Shown here: piece by piece, positions 36,620-46,167 of the stretch | How positions within the stretch are numbered: the stretch's first letter is position 1 | Layout: the number at the start of each line of letters is the position of its first letter | DNA from: Corynebacterium faecale | Lineage (GTDB): Bacteria > Actinomycetota > Actinomycetes > Mycobacteriales > Mycobacteriaceae | Direction: 5' to 3' | DNA: 64,000 bases | Assembly: GCF_030408735.1 (NCBI RefSeq) | Contig: NZ_CP047204.1 | Coordinates: 2,666,001-2,730,000, forward strand | Notes under the pieces: generated by a model | Told to the model about the DNA's origin: nothing | Database searches by the model: none | Seen by the model: only the letters and a program-made list of their open reading frames with translations | Made by a program: the position numbers and the translations under genes

Positions 36620-37786
36620 CTAAGTTCTAGCCTTGTCAGTTTCCTCGGAGCCACCTACGATACTGACGACACTGTCTGCTTCTCTCCCCCCGGTGCCGAG
36701 ATGACCCATGTCAGGAAGATTCTCTGGGTGTTCGACTTCAGGGGTTTTCTTCTTGGTGAAGATTGTAAACAGACCATTCTGATAACCAACCGCACCCAAG
36801 ACTAGGATGACACCCATCACCTGCAGCATCGTTGGGATCTCAGTGTAGATCGCGGCAGCGATGAAGATAGTGGAGACCGGGGACAGCAGCAGCAGGCCGC
36901 CGGAGAGGGTTGCGTTCATGTTGGAGGAACCGATCTGGACGAAGGTCCAGGCGATGAACTGGCCGAGCACAGCGAGCAGGATCATGTTGACCCAGTTCAT
37001 AGCGGTGATGGGATCGCCAGCCATGGCCTCGGGATTCTCAAGCGGGAGCTGACCATCGATCATGACACCCTGGGTGAAGTTGAAGCCTTCGCCGCGGATG
37101 AACATCCAGATGATGGGCGCAATACCCTGGAAGATGGAGACGATCGCGATCGGCTGGACATACTTGCCCGGGTTGACCACGGTGGCCTTACGGGAGGTGT
37201 AGAGGTAAACACCGTAACAAACACCGGAGGTCAGACCAGCGAGAGTACCCATGACCGCGGTCGGAACTCCCCATACCTCAGCGGGGCCTGCAGCAGCTTC
37301 ATAACCTGGCAGCAGCATGTCGAAGACACCACCGACTGCGACGATACCGACGGACATGATCGGGAGAACGAACCAGTAGGACTTCGGGATGCGCTCACGG
37401 TCGATGACGAAGGCCAGGACCGGGAGGATGATGACCTGGAGGTTCAGCAGCACCGAAGCGATACCGGCTCCGACGAAGAAGATTGAGTAGTTCCAGGCCG
37501 TGAAGTCAATACCCAGGATGAAGCCGGCGACTGCAGACCAGAAGAAACCGGCCTTGTTGATGCCGCCCTTCTTCTTGTATTCGCGGATAGCGAAGGGGAT
37601 GAAGAGTGCCATTGGCAGCCAACAGCGGAGGACAACTGAGGTGGCTGGCTCGAAGTTGGCTCCCTTGACCCAGATGGCGGTGAATGCGAGACACGCGGTG
37701 CCGAACAGCAGAATCATGACGGCTCGACCGTGGCTCATGCTATATACAGGGCTCTTTGCCTGCTTGGTAGAAGATGGCTCAGACAT
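36620..37786 (-). CDS. EamA/DMT family transporter, copy 1
   Basis: The 388-residue protein has ten helices in two EamA repeats, with KGANFEPATSVVLRCWLP, GILDF-like GFILGIDFTAWNYSIFFVGAG, and the second-half YTSRKATVVNPGKY loop. The C-terminal tail is charged and differs from copy 2. DMT proteins of this type export metabolites. ATG 37786 is preferred because it corresponds to the copy 2 start and has GGAAGG upstream; an in-frame ATG 36 bases earlier is less likely. It lies in tandem with an almost identical paralogue and upstream of urease in the opposite orientation. Substrate unknown. Confidence 0.85.
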   Translation of the reverse strand: MSEPSSTKQAKSPVYSMSHGRAVMILLFGTACLAFTAIWVKGANFEPATSVVLRCWLPMALFIPFAIREYKKKGGINKAGFFWSAVAGFILGIDFTAWNYSIFFVGAGIASVLLNLQVIILPVLAFVIDRERIPKSYWFVLPIMSVGIVAVGGVFDMLLPGYEAAAGPAEVWGVPTAVMGTLAGLTSGVCYGVYLYTSRKATVVNPGKYVQPIAIVSIFQGIAPIIWMFIRGEGFNFTQGVMIDGQLPLENPEAMAGDPITAMNWVNMILLAVLGQFIAWTFVQIGSSNMNATLSGGLLLLSPVSTIFIAAAIYTEIPTMLQVMGVILVLGAVGYQNGLFTIFTKKKTPEVEHPENLPDMGHLGTGGREADSVVSIVGGSEETDKART

Positions 37787-38170
37787 GTGGTCTTCTACTT
37801 CCTTCCTGAAAGGTGCGATCATTTGATGTTTTTCAGATTAGTACCACCATTTAATTAGCGCAATAAGTCCCGTGTTAATTAAGTTGAAGCCCCGCTTTTT
37901 TAGGCCCAAAAAGTGCCCCTGACCTGGAAGTACGATCATCCTATTAACCGCATCACAGGCCCACCTATCAGTGTTATTTGGTTGCCCAAATAGCATCCCC
38001 TCGGCGTTGATGAATAGTGGCGCGCTGCAGTCAAAACAACGGCACATCATCCCACCAAGACAAAAATGTCCCCGGCTACCGAATTCGGCAACCGGGGACA
38101 TCACAGTGGGGAGATCTCATCCCCCGCACGCCATCAAACCTTTACATAAAGAAAGGAAGAGGCACTATTC
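37787..38170. other. AT-rich spacer between tandem EamA genes
   Basis: These 384 bases hold the promoter/leader of copy 1 and the terminator of copy 2. An 88-codon minus-strand frame (38104-37838) has no recognisable motif or Shine-Dalgarno site and overlaps the terminator, so it is not called. AT-rich runs such as TTAATTAAG and GCTTTTTTAGGC lie at 37850-37910. A structured leader is possible but none was recognised. Confidence 0.4.
38061..38100 (-). terminator. Rho-independent terminator of EamA copy 2
   Basis: TGTCCCCGG pairs with CCGGGGACA around an ACCGAATTCGGCA-containing loop that forms a further stem. On the minus strand TTTTTG follows directly. It lies about 70 bp past the stop codon. 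Confidence 0.88.
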
Positions 38171-39331
38171 TCACGAATCGAGCTTTCCGGGGGTGTCGGA
38201 GTTACCTGTCGCCGTGACAGTCCCGCCACCCCCTTCATCATCATGGGGGATCCCCTTGGCCACGTCTTCCTCATGGAAGGACATGGGATCCCTTCTCTTC
38301 ATGACCAGAGTGTGCAAGCCATTCTGGTAACTCACCGCACCCAGCACCAGAACCACTCCGGCGACCTGAAGCAGGGTTGGAATCTCGGCATAGATCGCGG
38401 CAGCGATGAAGATGGTGGACACCGGGGACAGCAGCAGCAGGCCGCCGGACACGGTTGCGTTCATGTTGGAGGAACCGATCTGGACGAAGGTCCAGGCGAT
38501 GAACTGGCCGAGCACAGCGAGCAGGATCATATTGACCCAGTTCATAGCAGTGATGGGATCGCCAGCCATGGCCTCCGGGTTCTCAAGCGGGAGCTGACCA
38601 TCGATCATGACACCCTGGGTGAAGTTGAAGCCTTCGCCACGCATGAACATCCAGATGATCGGTGCAAAACCCTGGAAGATGGAGACGATCGCAATCGGCT
38701 GGACATACTTGCCCGGGTTGACCACGGTGGCCTTACGGGAGGTATAGAGGTAAACACCGTAACAAACACCCGAGGTCAGACCAGCGAGAGTACCCATGAC
38801 CGCGGTCGGAACTCCCCACACCTCAGCAGGACCTGCAGCAGCTTCATAACCTGGCAGCAGCATGTCGAAGACACCACCGACTGCGACGATACCGACGGAC
38901 ATGATCGGGAGAACGAACCAGTAGGACTTAGGAATGCGCTCACGGTCGATGACAAAAGCCAGGACCGGGAGGATGATCACCTGAAGGTTCAGCAGCACCG
39001 AAGCGATACCGGCTCCGACGAAGAAGATTGAATAGTTCCAGGCCGTGAAGTCAATACCCAGGATGAAGCCTGCAACTGCAGACCAGAAGAAACCGGCCTT
39101 GTTGATGCCACCCTTCTTCTTATATTCGCGATAGGCGAACGGAATGAAGATGACCATCGGCAACCAACAGCGAAGAACCACCGAAGTGGCCGGCTCGAAG
39201 TTGGCACCCTTAACCCAGATGGCGGTAAACGCAAGGCAGGCAGTACCGATCATCAGAATCCATACCGCACGGCCATGGCTCATGCTAAAAACCGGACCGC
39301 CCGTTTTATTCGTAGAAGATCGCTCAGGCAT
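38171..39331 (-). CDS. EamA/DMT family transporter, copy 2
   Basis: The 386-residue protein is nearly identical to copy 1 over residues ~15-340, with the same ten-helix layout and the same loops. They differ mainly in the first 15 residues (MPERSSTNKTGGPVF) and the last ~45 (GGGGTVTATGNSD). The DNA also stays almost identical across the shared part, so duplication or gene conversion is recent. GGAAGGGAAG lies about ten bases before the ATG. The gene is divergent from the urease operon across about 600 bases containing a 12-bp VNTR. An export function linked to nitrogen metabolism is only a guess from position. Confidence 0.86.
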   Translation of the reverse strand: MPERSSTNKTGGPVFSMSHGRAVWILMIGTACLAFTAIWVKGANFEPATSVVLRCWLPMVIFIPFAYREYKKKGGINKAGFFWSAVAGFILGIDFTAWNYSIFFVGAGIASVLLNLQVIILPVLAFVIDRERIPKSYWFVLPIMSVGIVAVGGVFDMLLPGYEAAAGPAEVWGVPTAVMGTLAGLTSGVCYGVYLYTSRKATVVNPGKYVQPIAIVSIFQGFAPIIWMFMRGEGFNFTQGVMIDGQLPLENPEAMAGDPITAMNWVNMILLAVLGQFIAWTFVQIGSSNMNATVSGGLLLLSPVSTIFIAAAIYAEIPTLLQVAGVVLVLGAVSYQNGLHTLVMKRRDPMSFHEEDVAKGIPHDDEGGGGTVTATGNSDTPGKLDS

Positions 39332-39471
39332 GTTTTCTCACTTCCCTTCCTAAAAGTCTTATTGTGGAGACCCCCATGGCTCACCAGACTGCGCACAGGA
39401 ATCAGTTTTTGGAAAATAGTGTGCATGGTAGACGCCCGCGGAAAATCCTCGCCGTCCATCCATAGTGTTGT

Positions 39472-39485
39472 CTATCTCACTTTAG
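39472..39485. promoter_or_regulatory. Candidate AmtR site upstream of urease
   Basis: CTATCTCACTTTAG fits the AmtR core CTAT-N6-ATAG with one mismatch. AmtR is the nitrogen repressor that controls urease genes in C. glutamicum. The site lies about 440 bp before ureA, farther than usual, so support is weak. Confidence 0.3.
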
Positions 39486-39667
39486 TAGAACACAACCACA
39501 TCAAGCTCGCCGGAGAACAGCCCACTAGAGGGTGCCTACTGGTAACACGAAACTTGCCCGATAAGCTCATCGATTTCACGCATTGGGCAGATGGGCATCT
39601 CACCGGGCCTCTCAATTGACGCGATCCGCTGCCCTCTTTTAAATAAGTCGATAGACTCGGGAAGTAT

Positions 39668-39763
39668 CCATAATGGCTTCCATAATGGCTTCCATAATGG
39701 CTTCCATAATGGCTTCCATAATGGCTTCCATAATGGCTTCCATAATGGCTTCCATAATGGCTT
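39668..39763. repeat. 12-bp VNTR, eight copies
   Basis: CCATAATGGCTT is repeated eight times without error from 39668 to 39763, preceded by TAT and ended by CACGG. Each unit contains the palindrome CCATAATGG with one central mismatch. Perfect short-period arrays slip readily, so copy number should vary. It lies about 160 bp before ureA. Confidence 0.95.
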
Positions 39764-39925
39764 CACGGAAGAACTCGGAACCGCCATAAACATCGTCACC
39801 CGCAAGGACTACGGCCCTGCACTTCCAATTGGTGGTTATTTTCTCTGTGACATCTCGGATAGAACATGCTAAAACTAAATCAAATGGTTAAGTAATACCT
39901 ATCGACCTCTACTTCAAGGAGTGAC

Positions 39926-40228
39926 ATGCACCTTTCAGCACGCGAGCAGGAGAAGCTTCTCATTGTTGTTGCCGCAGATGTGGCACGGCGTCGCAAGGAC
40001 CGCGGTTTGAAGCTCAACCACCCAGAGGCAGTCTCCTACATCACCGCTGAGGTGATGGAGGGAGCACGTGACGGTCGCACCGTCGCCGAGCTGATGAGCT
40101 CTGGAGCGGAAATTCTCACCAAGGCTGACGTCATGGACGGCGTTGCAGAGATGATCCCGGACATCCAGGTTGAGGCAACGTTCCCTGATGGCACCAAGCT
40201 GGTCACCGTCCACGATCCGATCCGATAA
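39926..40228 (+). CDS. ureA: Urease gamma subunit
   Basis: The 100-residue protein starts [12 protein letters not shown] and contains [19 protein letters not shown] and VPEMI-like [27 protein letters not shown], the standard UreA pattern. It packs with beta and alpha chains in the urease trimer. AAGGAG lies six bases before the ATG. It opens the operon ureA-ureB-ureC-ureE-ureF-ureG-ureD. Confidence 0.96.
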   Translation: MHLSAREQEKLLIVVAADVARRRKDRGLKLNHPEAVSYITAEVMEGARDGRTVAELMSSGAEILTKADVMDGVAEMIPDIQVEATFPDGTKLVTVHDPIR

Positions 40229-40258
40229 TCCACTTCTGAGAACCCTGGAGATTCTGCA

Positions 40259-40570
40259 ATGAAACCTGGCGAGTACTTCATCAGCACCGACGGCCCCATT
40301 GTCTGTAACGATGGCTATGAAGCCATCACCCTCGACGTGGTTAACACCGGCGACCGCCCCATCCAGGTCGGTTCCCACTACCACTTCGCGGAAATCAACA
40401 AGGCGGTCGAATTCGACCGCGATGCCGCCCGTGGCAAGCGTCTCGACATCCCATCCGGCACCGCAGTACGTCTCGAGCCCGGCGATAAGCGAAGCGTTCA
40501 GCTGATCGACTTCGGCGGAGCCCGTGAGGTTCACGGCTTCAACGACGAAATCAACGGCCCGCTCAGCTAA
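40259..40570 (+). CDS. ureB: Urease beta subunit
   Basis: The 103-residue protein has [19 protein letters not shown], the [18 protein letters not shown] motif and [18 protein letters not shown], all standard for UreB. It lies 30 bp after ureA and 48 bp before ureC. It supplies the small domain around the active-site flap. Confidence 0.96.
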   Translation: MKPGEYFISTDGPIVCNDGYEAITLDVVNTGDRPIQVGSHYHFAEINKAVEFDRDAARGKRLDIPSGTAVRLEPGDKRSVQLIDFGGAREVHGFNDEINGPLS

Positions 40571-40618
40571 CCCGGCGCACCCTACAGACCCACAAACTTT
40601 CTAAAGGAGTACTGTCAA

Positions 40619-42331
40619 ATGTCTTTTGAGATGAATCGTCAGCAGTACGCGGAGCTTTTCGGACCAACCACCGGTGACGGTGTGCGTCTGGCCGATACCG
40701 ACCTGGTTCTCCGCGTCGAAAAAGATCTGACCAGCTACGGCGATGAAGTCCGCTTCGGTGGCGGCAAGACCATTCGCGATGGCATGGGCCAGAACGGTCG
40801 CCTCACCCGCGAGGAAGGCGTCCCGGACACTGTCATCACCGGCGCCCTCATCCTTGACTACACCGGAATCTACAAGGCTGATATCGGCATCCGCGAGGGC
40901 CGCATCTCCGGAATCGGCAAGGCGGGTAACCCGGATGTTCAGGATGACATCACCATCCCGATCGGTGCCAGCACAGATATCATCGCTGGTGAGCACATGA
41001 TCATCACCGCCGGTGCGATCGATACCCACATTCACTTTATTTCCCCAGACCAGGTTGATACCGCGCTGGGCAACGGCACCACCACCCTCATCGGTGGCGG
41101 AACCGGACCTTCCGTGGGCACCAAGGCCACCACCATCACCTCTGGCTCCTGGCATATCCAGCGCATGATCGAAGCAACCCAGGACCTGCCGATCAACGTC
41201 GGTTTCCTGGGCAAGGGTCACGCCTCCACCCTCAAGCCACTCGAGGATCAGATCCGTGGTGGTGCCATCGGCCTGAAGATCCACGAGGACTGGGGCTCCA
41301 CCCCGTCTTCCATCGATAAGACCCTGACCGCTGCTGACAACCTGGACTTCCAGGTCGCGATCCACACTGACACCCTCAACGAGGGTGGTTATCTGGAGGA
41401 CACTGTCCGCGCGATTGATGGTCGCGTCATCCACACCTTCCACACTGAGGGTGCCGGTGGCGGACACGCTCCGGATATCATCAAGATCGCCGAGCTTCCC
41501 CATGTTCTGCCTGCGTCCACCAACCCGACGCTGCCGTACACCAAGAACACCATCGATGAGCACCTGGACATGCTCATGGTCTGCCACCACCTGAACCCGG
41601 ATATTCCGGAGGATGTTGCCTTCGCCGACTCCCGTATCCGTGGTGCCACCATTGGCGCGGAGGACGTACTGCACGATCTGGGCGTTTTCTCCATCACCTC
41701 ATCTGACTCCCAGGCCATGGGCCGTGTCGGTGAAGTGGTGCTGCGTACCTGGCAGGTTGCCCACCAGAACAAGAAGCAGCGTGGCCCGCTGGAGGGTGAC
41801 TCCGAGGGCAATGACAACAACCGCATCAAGCGCTATGTGTCCAAGTACACCATCAACCCGGCGATTGCCCAGGGTATCGCCCACGAGGTCGGATCCATCG
41901 AGGTGGGCAAGTTCGCTGACATCGTGATCTGGGAGCCACGTTTCTTCGGCATCAAGCCCTCCATCGTGCTCAAGGGCGGACAGATCGTGATGAGCGCCAT
42001 GGGCGATTCCAATGGTTCCATCCCGACCCCTCAGCCGGTTACCCACCGCCGTTCCTTCGGCTCCCTGGGCACCGCTGTCCACAGCTCCTCCCTCACCTTC
42101 CTGCCCACCGTGGCACTGGAGGATGGACTGCCGGACAAGCTGAACACCACGCGCACCTTCGCAGAAGCTAAGAACATGCGCAATATCACCAAGGCGGATC
42201 TGAAGTTCAACTCCGCCACCCCGAGCATCGAGGTCGATCCCCAGACCTATGAGGTTCGCGTGGACGGCGAGGTCATCACCTCCCAGCCATCCGACGAGCT
42301 TCCGATGGCTCAGCGCTACTTCCTCTTCTAG
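40619..42331 (+). CDS. ureC: Urease alpha (catalytic) subunit
   Basis: The 570-residue subunit carries the dinickel site. His137 and His139 lie in THIHF, the lysine to be carbamylated is Lys220 in GLKIHEDWG, metal ligands are His249 and His275, and Asp363 lies in SSDSQAMGR. The flap contains [13 protein letters not shown] with Cys322 and catalytic His323. All catalytic residues are present. It hydrolyses urea to ammonia and carbamate. AAAGGAG precedes the ATG. A strong hairpin after the stop separates structural from accessory genes. Confidence 0.97.
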   Translation: MSFEMNRQQYAELFGPTTGDGVRLADTDLVLRVEKDLTSYGDEVRFGGGKTIRDGMGQNGRLTREEGVPDTVITGALILDYTGIYKADIGIREGRISGIGKAGNPDVQDDITIPIGASTDIIAGEHMIITAGAIDTHIHFISPDQVDTALGNGTTTLIGGGTGPSVGTKATTITSGSWHIQRMIEATQDLPINVGFLGKGHASTLKPLEDQIRGGAIGLKIHEDWGSTPSSIDKTLTAADNLDFQVAIHTDTLNEGGYLEDTVRAIDGRVIHTFHTEGAGGGHAPDIIKIAELPHVLPASTNPTLPYTKNTIDEHLDMLMVCHHLNPDIPEDVAFADSRIRGATIGAEDVLHDLGVFSITSSDSQAMGRVGEVVLRTWQVAHQNKKQRGPLEGDSEGNDNNRIKRYVSKYTINPAIAQGIAHEVGSIEVGKFADIVIWEPRFFGIKPSIVLKGGQIVMSAMGDSNGSIPTPQPVTHRRSFGSLGTAVHSSSLTFLPTVALEDGLPDKLNTTRTFAEAKNMRNITKADLKFNSATPSIEVDPQTYEVRVDGEVITSQPSDELPMAQRYFLF

Positions 42332-42345
42332 TAGCCCTCCCCTTT

Positions 42346-42396
42346 AGAACCCACCCACGGTTGTGCCAGGCCGTGCCACAGCCGTGGGTGGGTTCT
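42346..42396 (+). terminator. Perfect hairpin between ureC and ureE
   Basis: AGAACCCACCCACGG pairs over 15 bp with CCGTGGGTGGGTTCT, with a 21-base loop. It begins 15 bases after ureC and has no U-run. It can attenuate transcription into ureEFGD or protect the ureABC mRNA 3' end. Confidence 0.8.
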
Positions 42397-42486
42397 GCCA
42401 TTCAGTGGGCATGGTCTTTATCCAGCCACGCCGCCACTATTACTGATTATTTGAATGATCATCATCACGCGCAAAGGAGCAGTCGA

Positions 42487-42963
42487 TTGTTAATCACTGA
42501 AATCCTCGGCAACCGGTCTGAACTGACCGAATCCGAGCTCAACGGGAAAAAGGAAGAGCGTCTCGTGCTCACCAACCTGGATCTGACCAAGCGGATCCAG
42601 CGTGGCACCACCGACGCGGGCCGGGAAATCGGCCTCCGCCTCCCCAGTACATTCCGTGAGCTCCGTGATGGCGATATTCTCTCCAACGAGGATGACGCGC
42701 TGATCACCGTGGCTGTTGAACCCTCCGATGTCCTGGTCATCCGCGCCGAGTCCATCTATGAGATGGCCTTTGTCGCGCACTCCCTGGGCAACCGCCACCT
42801 CCAGGCACAGTTCTTCGATGCCGATTCTGAATATGGCCAGGCAGTCATGGTGGTTCAGTATGACCACACCGTTGAGCACTTCCTCGACCATGCCAAGGCT
42901 CCGTACACCCGCGAGCAGCGCGTCATGCCCGAGGCTTTCCGCCATGCCGAGCACTCCCACTGA
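42487..42963 (+). CDS. ureE: Urease accessory protein UreE (nickel carrier)
   Basis: The 158-residue protein starts LLITEILGN at TTG 42487, where AAAGGAG lies seven bases upstream; a longer frame upstream would cover the hairpin and is rejected. It has KRIQRGTTDAGREIGLRLP, VAHSLGNRHLQAQFF with the conserved metal-binding His at the dimer interface, and ends HAEHSH, a short His-containing tail. UreE brings Ni to the UreFGD complex. The last 20 bases overlap ureF. Confidence 0.92.
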   Translation: MLITEILGNRSELTESELNGKKEERLVLTNLDLTKRIQRGTTDAGREIGLRLPSTFRELRDGDILSNEDDALITVAVEPSDVLVIRAESIYEMAFVAHSLGNRHLQAQFFDADSEYGQAVMVVQYDHTVEHFLDHAKAPYTREQRVMPEAFRHAEHSH

Positions 42964-43672
42964 CACGCAGGTCGGCAGCCCCCAGGCGCTGCTGACCATG
43001 CTCCACCTGACAGATTCCGCGCTCCCCACCGGCGGGTTCAGCCACTCCCTGGGACTGGAGAACTATCTGCAGCGTGACATTGTCAACTCACCCGACACGT
43101 TTTCCCGCTGGATGTATGCCTATATCCGACAGGCGAGTTTCAATGACGCACTCGTCGCAAAGCTCACTGCGGAGGCCGTAAGGCAACCGCATGCCGACGC
43201 CGTCAAGGAACTCGCGCAATTGGATGCGCTGGCGCACACCACGTTGGTGCCGCGCCAGATCCGCGACGCGAACGCGTCGATGGGTGGGCGGATGGTCAAG
43301 ATCATCGAGGTGGCGGTTCCTGATCACCCGCTGGTCCAGTGGTACGCCGAAGCGGTCCGCGACGGACATGCCTACGGCTGCCCGGCGCTGGCGCATGGTT
43401 TGGCGCTGAGCGCGGTTGGTCTGGATACCGAGATGGTGGTGCGGAGCTACCTGATGCAGACCACCGCATCACTCACCCAGAACACCATCCGCGGTATCCC
43501 CATCGGACAAAATGCAGGTCAGAAGGTCCTCGTCGGGTCCTACCCTGTGATCGAGGAAGCCGTGGCCACCACCATGGGACACGGTTACCTGGATCTCGGT
43601 GCCGCGGCCCCCGGGCTGGAAATTGCACAGATGCAGCACGAATCCCTCCGCTCGCGAATGTTCATGTCTTAA
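42944..43672 (+). CDS. ureF: Urease accessory protein UreF
   Basis: The 242-residue protein has the UreF landmarks LTDSALPTGGFSHSLGLEN, MGGRMVKI, YGCPALAHGLAL and a C-terminal conserved LDLGAAAPGLEIAQMQHE. UreF regulates the UreG GTPase during nickel insertion. ATG 42944 lies inside the end of ureE, with GAGG nine bases upstream; the overlap suggests coupling. Confidence 0.92.
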   Translation: MPSTPTDTQVGSPQALLTMLHLTDSALPTGGFSHSLGLENYLQRDIVNSPDTFSRWMYAYIRQASFNDALVAKLTAEAVRQPHADAVKELAQLDALAHTTLVPRQIRDANASMGGRMVKIIEVAVPDHPLVQWYAEAVRDGHAYGCPALAHGLALSAVGLDTEMVVRSYLMQTTASLTQNTIRGIPIGQNAGQKVLVGSYPVIEEAVATTMGHGYLDLGAAAPGLEIAQMQHESLRSRMFMS

Positions 43673-43740
43673 AACGCGCCCACACGCATAATTCTTAACG
43701 CGCACAATTTTCAATGAAAAGCTCTGAAAGGAACACCACC

Positions 43741-44355
43741 ATGGAACCCATCAAGATTGGTATCGGCGGACCCGTCGGATCAGGCAAGACCCAGTTGATC
43801 GAGCGCATCACCCGCGCCCTGAACGGCAAGGTGTCAATGGCTGCCATCACCAACGACATTTACACCCTCGAAGATGCCAAGATCCTGGCCCGTGAATCCG
43901 TGCTCCCCGAGAGCCGCATCATCGGTGTGGAAACCGGTGGCTGCCCCCACACCGCCATCCGTGAAGACACCTCCATGAACGATGCCGCCTACACAGAATT
44001 GGTGAAAAACAACCCGGACCTGGAAGTTGTCTTCATCGAATCCGGTGGCGACAATCTCTCTGCCACCTTCTCCCCGGAGCTGGTTGATTTCTCCGTCTAC
44101 ATCATCGACGTCGCCCAGGGTGAGAAGATCCCCCGCAAGGCCGGTCAGGGCATGATCAAGTCCGATCTCTTCATCATCAACAAGACCGACCTCGCACCCC
44201 ATGTGGGCGCGGATCTGTCCGTGATGGAATCCGACTCCAAGCACTTCCGTGGTGAAAAGCCATTCGTGTTCACCAACCTCAAGACCGATGACGGCCTGGA
44301 CAAGGTCCTCGAATGGCTCCGCAAGGACGTCCTGATGAAAGACCTGGTTGACTAA
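43741..44355 (+). CDS. ureG: Urease accessory GTPase UreG
   Basis: The 204-residue protein starts [17 protein letters not shown] with the P-loop at 9-17. It has [28 protein letters not shown] with the CPH nickel-binding motif, [17 protein letters not shown] and the base-specificity NKTD. It hydrolyses GTP to drive metallocentre assembly. AAAGGA precedes the chosen ATG; an upstream ATG at 43714 is less likely. It ends one codon before ureD. Confidence 0.95.
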   Translation: MEPIKIGIGGPVGSGKTQLIERITRALNGKVSMAAITNDIYTLEDAKILARESVLPESRIIGVETGGCPHTAIREDTSMNDAAYTELVKNNPDLEVVFIESGGDNLSATFSPELVDFSVYIIDVAQGEKIPRKAGQGMIKSDLFIINKTDLAPHVGADLSVMESDSKHFRGEKPFVFTNLKTDDGLDKVLEWLRKDVLMKDLVD

Positions 44356-45258
44356 ATGCCCACCGACACGCTCCCACACACCCAGGCAGGCAGCCGTCTG
44401 CCACGGTTCCACACCCTCCGCGACCCGGTAGGGGTACTGGACCTCCAGATCACCAATCAGGATGGTCGTTCGGTGGCGGGCCGTCGTTACCATGAAGGCG
44501 CACTGCGCCTCATGCGGGCGCACTACCTGGATGATTCCGGGCAGGTCTACTACACCATCATCAACCCAGGTGGCGCCTACTTCGGTGGGGATGACTACCA
44601 CTTCAAAATCCAGCTGGAAGAGAACTCCTCCCTCCTGCTGACCGGCCAGTCCGCCACCAAGGTGTACAAAACCCCTGACAACTACTCACTGCAGGACTTT
44701 GAGGTGAACCTCGGGCCCGGCGCGGTTTTCGAGTACATCCCCGACCAGCTCATCGCCTACGAGGACGCCACCTACGCCCAGCACATGAACGTGCAGATGG
44801 ACCCCACGGCATCACTGCTCACCGCAGAGATAGTCACACCGGGTTGGGCACCTGACGGCTCCCTGTTCAAATTCGATGAGGTGCGCATGCGTACCGCAGT
44901 CCAGGTCGGCGACGACCTGGCACTGGTGGATAACCTACTGGTGCGTCCCGGTGACGGTTCCTTCAGCGATGATTCCCTGTTGTTCCTGGAGGACCAGACC
45001 CACTTTGCCACCCTCATCGCCGTGGATCAGCGCATCGACGGCGACCTGGTCAAGGAAATCCGTGCCCTGATGGAGGAACACCAGGCAACCTACACCCACA
45101 AGGTACTGGATGCCATCACCCTCACCGATGGGCCTGGCCTGGCAGTCCGTGCGATCGGCACCTACACCGAGGACCTGTACAGCCTCATCATCATGGTGGC
45201 CAATGAGCTGCGGCGTCGTTTCCGTGGCCAGGGTCCCCTGGAGTTGCGTAAGTACTAG
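44356..45258 (+). CDS. ureD: Urease accessory protein UreD
   Basis: The 300-residue protein matches UreD: NPGGAYFGGDDYHFKIQLE, LLLTGQSATKVYKT, VFEYIPDQLIAYEDATYAQ and the C-terminal DLYSLIIMVANELRRR. UreD (UreH) binds apo-urease and scaffolds UreF/UreG. It starts directly at the ureG stop. It is the last urease gene, as in C. glutamicum. No urea transporter gene follows. Confidence 0.93.
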   Translation: MPTDTLPHTQAGSRLPRFHTLRDPVGVLDLQITNQDGRSVAGRRYHEGALRLMRAHYLDDSGQVYYTIINPGGAYFGGDDYHFKIQLEENSSLLLTGQSATKVYKTPDNYSLQDFEVNLGPGAVFEYIPDQLIAYEDATYAQHMNVQMDPTASLLTAEIVTPGWAPDGSLFKFDEVRMRTAVQVGDDLALVDNLLVRPGDGSFSDDSLLFLEDQTHFATLIAVDQRIDGDLVKEIRALMEEHQATYTHKVLDAITLTDGPGLAVRAIGTYTEDLYSLIIMVANELRRRFRGQGPLELRKY

Positions 45259-45588
45259 AAGCACCACACGCCCGGCAAGCCCTTCCATAAGCGAAACAGG
45301 CGGGGCGAAAGGTTCCGGTGTGATCTGGGTAAGCAACCGGTGCGGGTGGTTTCCTTGGCGGGCGCGGTGAGGGCCGCTCCCGCCGCCAGCTGCACCTCTC
45401 ATCTGGACAGGATCATCCGGTTGTCTTGCCGTGCCGTGCTGTTGTCTTGCCGTGCCGTGTCGCTGTCTTCCTGCAGCCTGCCCTACAACCCCTTTTGTGC
45501 AACCTTTTTGGCCGCCTCGGTCCAACCAGCCCGGCGCGCCTGGGTACGCTCTCAGTACAGATATGAGGGGAAGGCTCCGGGAACCATC
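45259..45588. other. Intergenic region with a 21-bp tandem repeat
   Basis: These 330 bases hold no supported gene. A TCCATAAGC motif copy lies at 45284-45292, 26 bases after ureD. A 21-bp unit (GTTGTCTTGCCGTGCCGTGCT) is repeated twice at 45420-45461. TACAGAT at about 45557 is a possible -10 for the GNAT gene. Confidence 0.45.
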
Positions 45589-46065
45589 ATGATCATCATT
45601 CGGGAGATCACCCAACAAGATAATGCTGCGATGAAAGAGATCATCCAGGATTCGCTGGAGGCGCATGGTCTCGACATTCCGGGATCTGCGTATTTCGATC
45701 CCCAGCTCGGAGAGTTGTTCCAGTTCTATGACAGACTGCCCGGTGCTCATTATTGGGTCGTGGAGATGGAGGACGTGGTTGTCGGTGGGGTGGGGATAGC
45801 CCCGTTCGGTGATATTGGAGGGGTGTGTGAGCTTCAGAAATTGTATCTGCGACCCAAGGCCCAAGGTCGGGGACTGTCCCGGAAGCTCATGGATGAAGCC
45901 CTCATCTTTGCCGCCAGGCATTATGAGCAGTGTTATCTGGAGACCATGCACTCGCTGACAACTGCCTGCATCCTGTACCGGAAATATGGTTTCAGACTTC
46001 TCTCCGAACCGCTGCCCGGTTCCGGACATTCCGCGATGGATGCCTGGTACCTGAAGGATCTATAG
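45589..46065 (+). CDS. GNAT family N-acetyltransferase
   Basis: The 158-residue protein has the GNAT fold: strand IIIREITQQDN, GGVGIAPFG, then motif A LYLRPKAQGRGLSRKLMDEAL with the R-x-x-G-x-G/A acetyl-CoA loop (Q-G-R-G), and ILYRKYGFRLLSEPL. It transfers acetyl to an unknown amine. GGGAA lies about five bases before ATG 45589; a longer in-frame extension would cover the 21-bp repeats and is rejected. Short GC-rich direct repeats follow the gene (46075-46150). Confidence 0.82.
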   Translation: MIIIREITQQDNAAMKEIIQDSLEAHGLDIPGSAYFDPQLGELFQFYDRLPGAHYWVVEMEDVVVGGVGIAPFGDIGGVCELQKLYLRPKAQGRGLSRKLMDEALIFAARHYEQCYLETMHSLTTACILYRKYGFRLLSEPLPGSGHSAMDAWYLKDL

Positions 46066-46167
46066 CGCGGCTTGCCACGCCCCGGCTTGCCACGCCCGGG
46101 CTTGCCGCCTCCAACACACCTGCCGCCTCCAACACACCAATAGTCCCAGCGCCCCGCCTATGGAAGG

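Larger units (their letters stand above)
39332..39925. other. Intergenic control region between EamA copy 2 and ureA
   Basis: No gene is supported in these 594 bases. It carries the EamA leader, a possible nitrogen-regulator site at 39472-39485, the 12-bp VNTR (39668-39763) and an AT-rich ureA leader (39865-39915). The VNTR opens reading frames on both strands (KPLW and NGFH repeats), but these follow automatically from a 12-bp period. Confidence 0.5.

Noticed and set aside
37838..38104. 88-codon minus-strand ORF between the EamA genes
   Set aside because: It overlaps the copy 2 terminator, lacks a ribosome site and has no recognisable motif.
37787..38170. Riboswitch in the leader of EamA copy 1
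   Set aside because: The leader is AT-rich with some pairing potential, but no known aptamer consensus was recognised.
39668..39763. CRISPR-like array
   Set aside because: The units are 12 bp and contiguous, with no spacers and no cas genes.
39536..39805. KPLW-repeat minus-strand ORF (and NGFH plus-strand ORF) over the VNTR
   Set aside because: A 12-bp period keeps all frames open. No start context or conserved flank supports translation.
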